This document shows positions 9,296-18,908 of a stretch of 64,000 nucleotides of DNA, one piece after another. The stretch covers positions 1-64,000 of the forward strand of contig NZ_JALLGW010000004.1 of NCBI RefSeq assembly GCF_023074835.1, given 5' to 3'. The stretch comes from Halomarina salina (GTDB lineage Archaea > Halobacteriota > Halobacteria > Halobacteriales > Haloarculaceae). Under the pieces are notes generated by a model. It searched no databases, was not told where the DNA came from, and was given only the letters and a program-made list of their open reading frames with translations. The stretch's first letter is position 1; every line of letters starts with the position of its first letter. The position numbers and the translations under genes are program-made.

Positions 9296-11443
9296 ATGAC
9301 AGTCGGCCAGCGTGATCGGCCGGACCTCGAAGGGGACCTCCGGGTATTGGATTTCCTTGGTGAGCCCCTTGTGACTCGTGTCGCCCCGCTATACCGGGAG
9401 CTGGTCCACGAGTACGGTCAGCACAACGTGCTCGTTCTCAAGCGCTTTCCGACCGGAATCGACGAAATCACCGACGCGCTTGGTGACGCTATCGAGGGCG
9501 TCGAAACGCCCCGTGTTCGCGGGCTTTCGGCCCATGCCCGGGAGACGATCGAAGAACTGCCCTCACCCCCACGACTGCTCTCGGCCAGTCAACAGGGGTT
9601 GCTCCTTACTCAGTTTCTCAGCACGTTCGAGTGGGACCACCCGTACCTTCAACAGGCAGCCGAGCAGGATTCGTTCACCTCGGACGTTGGCCGCTTCGTC
9701 GCAGAGGCGACGTGGCAAGGGAGTAGTATCGACACCGATGAAGCAGCACTCGCGGAACTCGCTAGCTTCAACAGCGCGTTCCACGACTGGCTCGCCGACA
9801 ACGATCTGCTCGATCCGTCAGCGGTGCTGTCGTGGGCGGCGGACGCGATGGCCGACCCAGCGACGAGAGACCGAATTCAGCGCTCGTTCGACGCCGTGCT
9901 CGTCCTCGAGTTCGAGGAGTTCACGCCGATCGACCGCGAGTACCTCGCACGACTGACGGCGGGAGTAGACCTCGTCTGCCTCTCCGAGGAAGACAGCGCG
10001 ATCCAGCGCACCTGGAACGAGCCACGGCGGATCGAAGCGTACAGGGAGGGACTCCGGACGGACCCCGTGGGTCCTGATGGGGAGTCGTGGGGTGAAGCCG
10101 ACCCCACAAGCGACGAGGTGACACGGCCGGCAGCCGTCGCCGGGCTGCTCGCAACGGGCGAGCGTCCGACAGTAACCGAGCAAGGAACACTCACCGTCAT
10201 TCACGAACCAACGTTCGACGAGCACATCCGAACGGTCGCCGAGGAGATCGAACGGCTTCATCGCGTCGAAAACATACCCTACGATGAGTGCGCGGTGATC
10301 CTCCGGGATTCAAACGCGCCGATTCCGGAGACACTTCGGCTTCTCCGTGGGGCTGGTATCCCGACGACCTCCGCGACTGTCGGCGGACTGGAACACGACC
10401 CGGCGGCACGTGAACTGTACGCCCTCGTCTGCTGGTGTTGCGATACCGCACAAGAAGCGGGGTGGGACCGCGACCGGGCGTGGAACGTCTTGGGGGCACG
10501 GACGACTGTCTCCGAGGAGTCGCTCGAAGAGGTCGCTCGCATCGGAGCAGACGATGGATTGGAAGCCGCACTCCAGCGATGGCTGCTCGAGTCCGATCTC
10601 AAACACCGGCTCGCCGACCGTGACTCGACGGTCGATGCAAAAACCGAGTTCCGGCACGTCAGCGACGTGCTTCAGCTCGCACGGTTCATCGATGAGAGCC
10701 CACTCATCGACGCCTCATGGACGCTATTCGCGGAGGCACTTGAACGGGAGTTCACCCACGCCACCTCTGATAAGATCGCCACCGAACTCACGCTTCCCGA
10801 TGGTGGCGTGGTCGTCGACGCGGTCCGTGTTCTCAAGAACGTCTCAAAGGAGGCCGTCTTCCTCGTTGATCTCGTCGACCGGGAGTACCCGGCCCCACCG
10901 CAGTTCAACGCGCTGTTTCCGACGCCACACCTCGAACAGCTGCCTGGCTATCCAGCGTTCACAGCACCGACACGCGAAGACGTCGAGCAGACGTTTTCGA
11001 CGGTCCGCGATGACGATGACCGACGGCCGCTGAACGCGTACTACGCGGAGCTGAGCCGCCGGATGCTCGCCGTAGGTGCTCGGGTGGCGACCGACCGGCT
11101 CTACTTCGGAACGTATGACGAACAAGCCGGAGGGACCGGGAGTCGACACCAGCCCTCGCGTTTTCTCACACCAGTCGAGGAGTCACTCGGAGAGATCGAC
11201 CGGCGCGACGATGACGCCATCCACACCCATGGCGAGACGGTCTCGTTCACCCTCTCGCAGGTCGACGATGCGATGGAGGCGATTCGACTCGCGGGCGTCG
11301 CTGACGAGCCAGTCGATCTTGATGCGGTTGAACACGACTTCGGCGTGATCCAGGCGCTGCTCGACCGTGATCCACCGGACGACCTCAGACAAGCAATCGA
11401 AACGCGAACCGACTTCGCAGCGGGGGTGGTCCGGCGTGAGTGA
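9296..11443 (+). CDS. RecC/AddB-like degenerate helicase protein
   Basis: The protein (715 residues from ATG 9296; an in-frame TTG lies at 9287) resembles the inactive helicase subunits RecC and AddB. No Walker A GxGKT motif is present near the N-terminus. A UvrD-like Walker B position reads VLEFEEFTPIDREYL near 205. The later UvrD-type region (about 300-380) has EEIERLHRV and CAVILRDS, and a motif-like segment VFLVDLVDREYPAPP occurs near 525. Its neighbours complete the set: a small Cas4-like nuclease overlapping by 8 bases and a full UvrD helicase-nuclease behind that. An AddAB/RecBCD-like DNA-processing complex is inferred, with this protein as scaffold or DNA reader. The family was judged from motifs only, so the exact name is uncertain. 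Confidence 0.65.
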   Translation: MTVGQRDRPDLEGDLRVLDFLGEPLVTRVAPLYRELVHEYGQHNVLVLKRFPTGIDEITDALGDAIEGVETPRVRGLSAHARETIEELPSPPRLLSASQQGLLLTQFLSTFEWDHPYLQQAAEQDSFTSDVGRFVAEATWQGSSIDTDEAALAELASFNSAFHDWLADNDLLDPSAVLSWAADAMADPATRDRIQRSFDAVLVLEFEEFTPIDREYLARLTAGVDLVCLSEEDSAIQRTWNEPRRIEAYREGLRTDPVGPDGESWGEADPTSDEVTRPAAVAGLLATGERPTVTEQGTLTVIHEPTFDEHIRTVAEEIERLHRVENIPYDECAVILRDSNAPIPETLRLLRGAGIPTTSATVGGLEHDPAARELYALVCWCCDTAQEAGWDRDRAWNVLGARTTVSEESLEEVARIGADDGLEAALQRWLLESDLKHRLADRDSTVDAKTEFRHVSDVLQLARFIDESPLIDASWTLFAEALEREFTHATSDKIATELTLPDGGVVVDAVRVLKNVSKEAVFLVDLVDREYPAPPQFNALFPTPHLEQLPGYPAFTAPTREDVEQTFSTVRDDDDRRPLNAYYAELSRRMLAVGARVATDRLYFGTYDEQAGGTGSRHQPSRFLTPVEESLGEIDRRDDDAIHTHGETVSFTLSQVDDAMEAIRLAGVADEPVDLDAVEHDFGVIQALLDRDPPDDLRQAIETRTDFAAGVVRRE

Positions 11444-12359
11444 GACCGATGACGACGTGATGTGGATTTCACCGTCACGGTTGGGTGTCTATGCGGCGTG
11501 TCCTCGCCGCTATGAGTACGAGAAAGCGTGGGACGTCGCTTCTCCCGAGCAGACGCGGCGATACATGGACCGCGGACTCGCGTTACACGGTGCGATCGAG
11601 GACACCTGCGAGACCGTTCAGTCCGATTCGGGACTCAGTGACGCCGAGATTCAGCGAGTCGCTGCCGAGGCGATCGGTGACCGATGGGAGCGCCATGCGG
11701 ATCGCAGCGAGTACCGGTCGGCAGCACACTTCCGCTACGATCGACGACTCTGTGAAGCGGCCATCGAGGATTACTTCGCCGGTGATGGGCTGGTCCATGC
11801 TCGGAACTCGGTGGCGACTGAAGCCTGGCTCGAATGCCAGCACGAGGGCGTCGCCCTTCACGGCCGAGTGGACAACGTCGTCGAAACCGATGACGGCCTG
11901 CGGATCATCGACTACAAGAGTTCGTTAAACGGCATCATCTCCGGCTACTCCAAAGACGACGTCGAAGCCCACCGTGATGGAGAGAAACATGCCCCACGCC
12001 GTGTCAAGAGCATGTTCCAAGCAGCCGCCTATATCGAGGGGCTCAAAGAGCATGCGGCGTACGAGCCGGGAATGGACATCGAGTTCACCTACTATGGCCT
12101 GTTACAGAAGAAAGAGACGAGCGGCTCACTGGACGGCCTACAGGTGACTGTCAACGGCTACGGCCGTGACGTCGGCTGGATCTACGAGTACAACTACGAC
12201 GCGGTCTGGGAGCTCATCACGGACTACTACGAGGCAATTCGCGCGGAGACGTTTGACCCACAACCGATGGAACTGCTCAAAGAGAACGCGTGCGACGACT
12301 GTACGTATCGATCGATGTGTGGGGACTACCTCGCCAGTGAGGTGAGCGTCGGTGAGTGA
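11436..12359 (+). CDS. Cas4/RecB-like PD-(D/E)xK nuclease with Fe-S cysteines
   Basis: This is a predicted DNA exonuclease of the RecB/Cas4 superfamily (307 residues from GTG 11436, which overlaps the previous stop by 8 bases; an in-frame ATG lies at 11460). It begins with SPSRLGVYAACPRRYEYEKAW, where the first cysteine of an iron-sulfur cluster is expected. It then has HGRVDNVV and IIDYKSS near residues 145-165, providing the catalytic D and D-x-K. The C-terminus has CDDCTYRSMC near 290, giving the remaining cluster cysteines. The order Cys, catalytic residues, three Cys is that of Cas4 and of AddB nuclease domains. No cas1 or cas2 is nearby, so it is read as part of the adjacent recombination-like complex rather than of CRISPR adaptation. 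Confidence 0.8.
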   Translation: MSETDDDVMWISPSRLGVYAACPRRYEYEKAWDVASPEQTRRYMDRGLALHGAIEDTCETVQSDSGLSDAEIQRVAAEAIGDRWERHADRSEYRSAAHFRYDRRLCEAAIEDYFAGDGLVHARNSVATEAWLECQHEGVALHGRVDNVVETDDGLRIIDYKSSLNGIISGYSKDDVEAHRDGEKHAPRRVKSMFQAAAYIEGLKEHAAYEPGMDIEFTYYGLLQKKETSGSLDGLQVTVNGYGRDVGWIYEYNYDAVWELITDYYEAIRAETFDPQPMELLKENACDDCTYRSMCGDYLASEVSVGE

Positions 12360-15300
12360 CTCCACACGGCCGGCTGACCACGCCGCCACTGCAGGCGAGG
12401 ACGATCACGACCCGCGTCCGGCCCAGCAGGACATCATCGACTCCGACGAGTACCCGATGCGGGTACTCGCCGGCGCAGGGACGGGCAAGACGTTCACGAT
12501 GGTGCGGAAGATCGAGCGGCTCATCGACGATGGTGTGTCACCGGATCGGGTGCTGGCGCTGACGTTCACGAACAACGCGGCGGACTCGATGCGTGAGAAG
12601 CTGGTCGAAAAACTCGGCCCGCGTGGTCACGACATCGAGGCCTACACGTATCACGCGATCTGCCACGAACTCCTCCAAGAGTTCGCGTATCACGCCGATC
12701 TCGACCCGCGGTACGATATCGCGACCGAAGCCGACCAGTTCGCGCTGGTCTACGACGTCCTCGATGAGATGCCGTATCGGTTCACCTCGCCGGAGGTGTA
12801 CGACCCTGACGGGTTCGGGAAAGGCGCTGCCCAGCGGCTACTGGGATTCATCCCGGCGATGAAACGCTCGGGAATCACGCCCGACCACCTGGCGACGTAC
12901 CTGGGCGACCCTGCAGCGCTTCTCGAGTACGATGACCTCGTCGAGCGGATCGAGGCGGCCGCCGACGAACACGTCCGCGTGGGGTGGCACAAACCCAGCC
13001 CGGACCGACTCAATGAGATGTGTGCCGGGCTGGCAGCACTCCGACAGACGATCGCAGCCGAGCGTGAGACGCTCGGAACCGATGGGGTGGGCGCGGACCT
13101 ACGATCGTTCCTGCGGGAGCTGGAAACGGCGTGTGACCGGCTGGCGTCGTTCCTCACCGAGCGGACGGACGAGATCGTCGACGGCGACCTTACGGCGGCG
13201 TTTAAACTCCCGGCGTACCTGTTCGGTGCGTACTCGAGCCCGCCATCCGGCATCCCATCGGTCGGCTTCACGCTCACAGGGAAACTCCAGGGGTTCATCG
13301 ACCACTGCCAGATCGCTTCGGATCTGACGGCTGGCTACGCCGCCTACGAACGGCGACTCGACGAGGAGATGCTCCTCGATTTCAACGATCTCGTTATCCG
13401 CGCGAACGCGTTGCTGGAGGATGACGCCGTTCGAGAGTGGGCCACCTCCCAGTGGGACTACGTCTACTGTGATGAGTACCAGGACACCGACGCCGTCCAG
13501 TTCGAACTCGTCCAGCAGCTCGTCACCGATGACCGACTGTTCGTCGTCGGGGATGACGACCAGGCGATCTACGAATGGCGCGGTGCCAATATCGAGAACA
13601 TCGGGCCACGGCTGACCGAGGCGTTCGACGGGCTCGCTGACGAAACCCTCGAAGAGAACTTCCGGTCGCATCAACCCATCCTGGATCTGGCGAACAACGC
13701 GCTCGAACAGCTCGATTCGCGCGGAAGCACCAAACAGCTCCAGGCCGTCGCGGAGAAGCAGGATGCGACCGACGGCGTCGTAACGATCACAGCCGGTGAA
13801 GAACCAGACGACGAGTCCCAGCAGATCACGAACGCGATTACGCGATTACTCAACGGCGAGACCGAACACGCTGATGAGCCGTATGAGGCGGGTGACATCG
13901 CGATCCTGGCTCGCAAGAACAGACACGCGAAACCGATCGTCAAAGCGCTGAATCGTGCGGGCATTCCGTACGAACTCGCTGGTGATCTGGCCGACGAATC
14001 GGTCGGAGTAGCGACTGTCCTTGCCTATCTGAAAGCGCTCGCCGATCCTGACGATGAAGTGAGTCTCAACCGCGTGCTCACGATGCGCTATCGACTGTGT
14101 CAGGCAGATCTGGCGCTGCTGAACGCCACCGACGAGCCACTGTACGAGCGATTGCAATCGCTGCCCCGTGAGCAGTTCGAAGAACCGGAGCGGGTCGCAC
14201 GGGCTCGCGATGACTTCGCACAACTATCCGATATTCGTGAGACCCATTCGCTGACGCGCCTCTACCGCGAGCTGAAGGACGTCACGTCGATCGAATGGTT
14301 CCTCTCGGAGCAGGAGCGCCGTGACCTCGCGCAACTCGATGAACTCCTCTCGTCGTTCGATGACGGCGCGATCCAGCCGGAGCTCTCGAAAGAGTTCGTC
14401 GAGTTCCTCGGCCTCCACGGAACGATCACCGCGACGGGTGGGGCTGCTATCGAGGACCAGCCCGACACCGCGGCGTCGGCGGTGAACATCATGACGGTCC
14501 ACAAAAGCAAGGGCCTCGAGTTCCCCGTGGTCGTTCTGCCGCGACTGACCGCCGACCAGTGGGAACCCAGTGAACGGACATACGATACGCTCGAGCACGT
14601 CCTATCCGGTGGTTCTGTTCTAGACCACGACTTTGCAACGCGCGACGAGCACGAGTCTAGACGTGTATTCCACGTCGCGGTGACGCGTGCAGAGGAACTC
14701 TCAGTCCTCGTCGGCAAGGGCGAAGACGACGATGGCGAGGAGGATGACGACCTGCCGTTGTCGGTCGTCGACGGGGCGCTGTCCGATTCGCTTCCGTGGA
14801 CCGTCGGGGGCGCGTCGTTCCCGATTTGGGAGCTGGTCCAGTCGAGCGTACCACCATCCGCGACTGACGGAACGGACAGCCTCGCCAGTCCTGTTTCACT
14901 CGGGGACGACACCGCGGCGATTTACGATGGGACACCACTCGGTCGCTCCACCGCACGGACCCGCGTGCTGCAATTGGCACGGGAGATGCTCGACGGCAAT
15001 CTCGAAGCGATCGATCCAACGACCGCGGGCATCCCTGCTGCAGCACTTGATCCACCGACTGGACCACAGCTCCGCCGCCAACACAGCTACACGTCGCTCG
15101 ATACGCTCTCGACGTGTTCCCGACAGCACTACCTCAACTACGTCCTCCGGGCGTTCGACGATCCGCCATCGGTTGGGGCGCCGGCGATGGACGGTGGCAC
15201 GCTCTCGGGGAGTGAGGCCTCGATCCGTGAAATCGGTGTCCTGTTCCACGAAACGGCTGAACGGGCGGCAAATCGTGGCGTGACAACACCGGATGGGTGG

Positions 15301-15822
15301 TACGAGATTGCCGATCAACTCGCTGCCGCTCGAGGCTTGGAGCCCGCCCTCGACGAGGCACAGGCGTGTATCGACCGGTATTTCGAATGCGAAGCGAGCG
15401 ACTGGGAGGTGCTCGCCGCCGAACGCGAGTTTACTCTGGAGATTGAGGGTTTCACTGTCACGGGTGTGATCGACGCTGTGTGCCGACGACCGGACGGCGA
15501 GTTCGTGATTCTGGACTACAAAGCGACGACGAAGAAGCGCTCGCTCGACGAGGACATCCAGCTTCCGTTGTACGTCCTCGCGTGTGAGGAACTGTTCGAG
15601 CAACCGATCCGAACCGCTGGATACGCCTATGTCGGTGATGTCGGCCCCGCTGTCGAGACGCGGACGTTCAGTGAAGAGGAGCTTCAGACGGCTCGTGAAC
15701 GAATCATAGACCGGCTACGAGCTGCAGAGCAGAGCCGCTACAATCAGTACACCGCTGGCGAACACTGCCAGTGGTGTCCACATCGGTCCCTAGGGTGTAG
15801 CGACGAAGCCGATATAGAGTGA
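12352..15822 (+). CDS. UvrD-family helicase fused to Fe-S RecB-type nuclease
   Basis: A 1,156-residue AddA/RecB-like protein. The superfamily 1A helicase motifs are complete: AGAGTGKT near 40, LTFTNNAA near 65, CDEYQDTD near 375, VGDDDQAIYEWRG near 400, NFRSHQPIL near 435, VHKSKGLEFPVVVLP near 715 and HVAVTRAEE near 770. A RecB-type nuclease follows at about 905-1150. It has STCSRQHYLNY (first Fe-S cysteine), GVLFHETAERA, GVIDAVCRR and ILDYKATTKK (catalytic D and D-x-K), then HCQWCPHRSLGC (remaining cysteines). The GTG start at 12352 overlaps the previous gene by 8 bases. With its two upstream neighbours it should form an ATP-driven unwinding and degrading machine acting on DNA ends, perhaps on products of McrBC cutting; that link is inference. 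Confidence 0.88.
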   Translation: MSDSTRPADHAATAGEDDHDPRPAQQDIIDSDEYPMRVLAGAGTGKTFTMVRKIERLIDDGVSPDRVLALTFTNNAADSMREKLVEKLGPRGHDIEAYTYHAICHELLQEFAYHADLDPRYDIATEADQFALVYDVLDEMPYRFTSPEVYDPDGFGKGAAQRLLGFIPAMKRSGITPDHLATYLGDPAALLEYDDLVERIEAAADEHVRVGWHKPSPDRLNEMCAGLAALRQTIAAERETLGTDGVGADLRSFLRELETACDRLASFLTERTDEIVDGDLTAAFKLPAYLFGAYSSPPSGIPSVGFTLTGKLQGFIDHCQIASDLTAGYAAYERRLDEEMLLDFNDLVIRANALLEDDAVREWATSQWDYVYCDEYQDTDAVQFELVQQLVTDDRLFVVGDDDQAIYEWRGANIENIGPRLTEAFDGLADETLEENFRSHQPILDLANNALEQLDSRGSTKQLQAVAEKQDATDGVVTITAGEEPDDESQQITNAITRLLNGETEHADEPYEAGDIAILARKNRHAKPIVKALNRAGIPYELAGDLADESVGVATVLAYLKALADPDDEVSLNRVLTMRYRLCQADLALLNATDEPLYERLQSLPREQFEEPERVARARDDFAQLSDIRETHSLTRLYRELKDVTSIEWFLSEQERRDLAQLDELLSSFDDGAIQPELSKEFVEFLGLHGTITATGGAAIEDQPDTAASAVNIMTVHKSKGLEFPVVVLPRLTADQWEPSERTYDTLEHVLSGGSVLDHDFATRDEHESRRVFHVAVTRAEELSVLVGKGEDDDGEEDDDLPLSVVDGALSDSLPWTVGGASFPIWELVQSSVPPSATDGTDSLASPVSLGDDTAAIYDGTPLGRSTARTRVLQLAREMLDGNLEAIDPTTAGIPAAALDPPTGPQLRRQHSYTSLDTLSTCSRQHYLNYVLRAFDDPPSVGAPAMDGGTLSGSEASIREIGVLFHETAERAANRGVTTPDGWYEIADQLAAARGLEPALDEAQACIDRYFECEASDWEVLAAEREFTLEIEGFTVTGVIDAVCRRPDGEFVILDYKATTKKRSLDEDIQLPLYVLACEELFEQPIRTAGYAYVGDVGPAVETRTFSEEELQTARERIIDRLRAAEQSRYNQYTAGEHCQWCPHRSLGCSDEADIE

Positions 15823-15893
15823 CCGACCACCGGAACGTGTGACTCCACAGCGCTGTGCATGGTGGGCCATTGCTTCATAAAATAGACTTTAGA

Positions 15894-18806
15894 TTATATT
15901 GGGAGGGTGAGGCAGATGTTCTCGACTTCGGGTGCTAGCGAAATCACCTGCGCCTTCCGCTGCAGTTCACGGCGGCGTTTCTCGATCCGCTCCTCCAACT
16001 TCGACAGTCGATCACGCTGTCTCCGGATCGCGATGTCCATGTCCGACCCCGCTTCGGCTTTCCGCTCGTAGTCCGCGATGAACGTCTCGATCCGTTCGCG
16101 CTCCGCTTCCGCATAGGCCTCGAGATCGTCGAGTTCCTGCTGCGTCTCCTCTTTCCGACGTTCGTGAAGTTTGTCGCGTCGTGATTCGACACGCTGGCTC
16201 ACGTATCGGTCGGCGGACGACCGCATCTCGCTCTGGTGTTCGAGGAGCGTTCGTACACGGTCCCCATCCGGGGAGCCTTTGATCGTGCCTCCCTCGATGA
16301 CTCGTTGGCCCAAGCGCTGCTGGGGATCGCGGTGCGCCGCATCGACGAAGATGGGGAGTATCTCCTCTCGAATCACCTCACCCGTCCCGTCCTCGAACCT
16401 GACGCGGTAGTTGTAGGTGATGCCTGGCTCGTCGACGAACGGGAGCAGCTTGAGCCCCACGGCACCCTGCTCGTTGTCGAGCACCCGCTGCATCAGTTCC
16501 TGGACGAGGTCTGCATCGGGAGAGATGTACTCGATTCCGTCGTGGTCCATCGCGAACTCACGGTTGAAGGTGAACGGTCCGTACGGCTCACCGTCACGCG
16601 AGCGTCGAAGGGAGTCGGGCAGTTCTGCACGGAAGAGGTTGCTTCCGGCCTTTTCGACGTCTCCGCCGAGCGCGGAGATTCCCAGCTCGAAGAACTGTCG
16701 GATGTCGGCTTCGCTCCCATAGACGTCCTCGGACTGGTCCATTACCTCCTGGATCTTCCGGCGGCTCTCCTCGTCGAACGTGCTGGTGTCGATGAGGCTT
16801 CGCTCGTACCACTCCGCGAGCGTCCGCTGTCGCTCGTCGATGAGCTCCTCGAGCTCCTCCTTGGTCGCACTCGCGGGCTCGTCATTCCGGATTGACTCCA
16901 TGATGAGCGAGTCGACGTTGATGTCGTCGAGCATCCCCAGCACGTCGGCAGTATTTCCCAGCTGGCCGCGGATGTTCTCGACCTTCTCCTGAAGCATCTC
17001 GAACACCTCGCTTTCGCGGGTGTCCTCGAACGAGAAGTTCCACACTTTGACCTCCTTCTCCTGGCCATAGCGGTGGAGACGCCCGATGCGCTGTTCGAGG
17101 CGGTTCGGGTTCCACGGCAGCTCGTAGTTGACCATGATGTGGCAGCTGTGCTGGAGGTCGATCCCCTCGCTGGCTGCGTCGGTCGCGAAGAGCAAGCGGG
17201 ACTGTCCGTGGTTGAACTCGTCCTCGATGCGAGCGCGGTCTTCCTTGTCGACGCCGCCGTGGATGACGAGGATCTCGTCGGCCCACGGCTCGTCCTTCAC
17301 AAGTTCGAGGATGTAGTCGAGCGTATCGCGGTACTCCGTGAACAGCAGCACCTTCTCGTTAGGCTGTTCCTCGAGCAGCTGTTGGATGTACCGTCGCACC
17401 TTCTGGGCCTTCGAGTCGACAGGGATCCCCTCTGCGAGCGAGACGAGGTCTCTGAGCGTCTCGATCTCCTCTTCGAGTTGGGCGTCGCTCTCGGTGATCG
17501 TGAGTCCTGCGAGCTCCTCTTCGGCCTTCTGCTGGTCCTGCTCGTCGAGGTCCTCCCCCTCGAGGTAGGCGGAGGCCTCCTCGGAGAGGGATGTCGCCGT
17601 TGACTGCTGGTCGACGAGGTTCGCCAGCCGACGACTGAGCGTCGCCTTGATAGCGCCGATACTACTGACGAGGCGCTTCTGCATCAGTGCCATCGCAAAG
17701 CCCACAGCAGGCTCGTTGAGCTGCTCAGAGCGATTGTAGACGTGCTTGACGTAGTCCGTGACCGCACGGTAGAACTGGCGTTCCTCGTAAGTCATCTCGA
17801 CCGGGATGGTCCCGACCTCGCGATTCGGGAAGATGCGCTCGCCGTCGTCGTCGTAGATGGTCTGCTTCCCGCGACGCATCATCACGCGGTCGACCGCCTC
17901 CTTCGAGAGGTCTTGGTCCTCGGCGACGAGGAAGGGGTCGATGTACTCGATGAGCGAGCGGAACGCCTCGCCCTTCCCGTCGTGTGGCGTCGCACTCAGC
18001 AGGAGTAGCGAGTCGGAGTTGTCGGCAACGCGCTCGACCATCTTCGAGGTCTTGCTTGGAGATTCCCCGCGCTTGGCCGCCTTGTGTGCCTCGTCGACGA
18101 CCACGAAGTCCCAGAAGGCGTCATCAAGTTCCTCGCGGAACTTCTCCTGGCGGAGGAACGCCATACTCGTGACCAGTTGTTGGTAGTCCTGATCCCAGAT
18201 GTTCGCCTCCTCCCCGAGACGGCGGCGTTCGCCGTCGACCCACTGCCGATCCGCTGGTGTGAGGCTGATGTCGAAGAAGCGGTCCATGTCGCGGATCCAC
18301 TTCTTCTGGAGGTGCGCGGGGACGACGAACAGGACACGATCGGCGCGGTTGCGTGCGGTGAGTTCCTTGAGGATGAGCCCTGCCTCGATGGTTTTCCCGA
18401 GGCCAACGTCGTCAGCGATGAGCGCTCGCTGTCGGAGCTTCTGCATCACCCAGTTCACGCAGGCAAGCTGGTACGGTTCGAGACGGACCAGCGAGTTCGA
18501 GATGCTCAGCAGTTGTCCCTGTTCGTGGGCGATCTGGAGCTGGAGTGCCTGTGAACGGAGGTCGAACCACTCTGCAGAGACTGATTCGTGGTCAGGATGC
18601 AGGTGAGTGGCTGCCGCCGGTTCGAGCGCACCGAGTTGGTCCTGCTTCCGTTCGATTTCCACGTCGTCGATACAGACGGTTTTGACCCCGATCTCCTCGA
18701 CGTAGGCTCGAAGATAATCGAGGTCGCCGACGGCGTACGTCTTGATCACCTCAGCGGCCGTACCGTTAAGAAAGATCGAATCACCGGAATCGAGGTCAAT
18801 AGACAT
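15894..18806 (-). CDS. brxHII: BREX SNF2/DEAD-like helicase BrxHII
   Basis: A 970-residue superfamily 2 helicase of the SNF2-like type used as BrxHII in BREX (similar to DISARM DrmD). Motifs in order: DDVGLGKTIEAGLIL near 130, VVDEAHKAAKRG near 240, LLSATPHDGKGEA near 270, and the second RecA lobe with FATDAASEGIDLQ near 545 and NRLEQRIGRLHRYGQEK near 575. The last 150 residues are a charged coiled-coil-like region rich in E, R and K. It is the last BREX gene on this strand but is separated from pglZ by a divergent tbp gene, so it must have its own promoter in the interval 18807-18908. It converges with the UvrD gene with a 71-base gap. Confidence 0.88.
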   Translation of the reverse strand: MSIDLDSGDSIFLNGTAAEVIKTYAVGDLDYLRAYVEEIGVKTVCIDDVEIERKQDQLGALEPAAATHLHPDHESVSAEWFDLRSQALQLQIAHEQGQLLSISNSLVRLEPYQLACVNWVMQKLRQRALIADDVGLGKTIEAGLILKELTARNRADRVLFVVPAHLQKKWIRDMDRFFDISLTPADRQWVDGERRRLGEEANIWDQDYQQLVTSMAFLRQEKFREELDDAFWDFVVVDEAHKAAKRGESPSKTSKMVERVADNSDSLLLLSATPHDGKGEAFRSLIEYIDPFLVAEDQDLSKEAVDRVMMRRGKQTIYDDDGERIFPNREVGTIPVEMTYEERQFYRAVTDYVKHVYNRSEQLNEPAVGFAMALMQKRLVSSIGAIKATLSRRLANLVDQQSTATSLSEEASAYLEGEDLDEQDQQKAEEELAGLTITESDAQLEEEIETLRDLVSLAEGIPVDSKAQKVRRYIQQLLEEQPNEKVLLFTEYRDTLDYILELVKDEPWADEILVIHGGVDKEDRARIEDEFNHGQSRLLFATDAASEGIDLQHSCHIMVNYELPWNPNRLEQRIGRLHRYGQEKEVKVWNFSFEDTRESEVFEMLQEKVENIRGQLGNTADVLGMLDDINVDSLIMESIRNDEPASATKEELEELIDERQRTLAEWYERSLIDTSTFDEESRRKIQEVMDQSEDVYGSEADIRQFFELGISALGGDVEKAGSNLFRAELPDSLRRSRDGEPYGPFTFNREFAMDHDGIEYISPDADLVQELMQRVLDNEQGAVGLKLLPFVDEPGITYNYRVRFEDGTGEVIREEILPIFVDAAHRDPQQRLGQRVIEGGTIKGSPDGDRVRTLLEHQSEMRSSADRYVSQRVESRRDKLHERRKEETQQELDDLEAYAEAERERIETFIADYERKAEAGSDMDIAIRRQRDRLSKLEERIEKRRRELQRKAQVISLAPEVENICLTLPI

Positions 18807-18908
18807 TAATGCTTAGTCTTGGTAGACATAGTTACAAATGCTTCGCGGTCACCGAGTGCTGATCCAGTCTCCTATACTGGAAGTGACTCTATTCCCAACC
18901 CTATTCTG
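18807..18908. promoter_or_regulatory. Divergent promoter region between brxHII and tbp
   Basis: This 102-base interval separates the brxHII start (read leftwards) from the ATG of the TBP gene (read rightwards). It is AT-richer than the surrounding BREX genes. A TATA-like CCTATACTGG lies about 30 bases before the tbp ATG. On the other strand GTAACTATG lies about 20-30 bases before the brxHII ATG. Both spacings suit leaderless or near-leaderless haloarchaeal transcripts. The assignments are by eye. Confidence 0.45.

Noticed and set aside
11436-12359. CRISPR-associated Cas4
   Set aside because: The fold is Cas4-like, but no cas1, cas2 or array is near, and the gene overlaps helicase genes on both sides.
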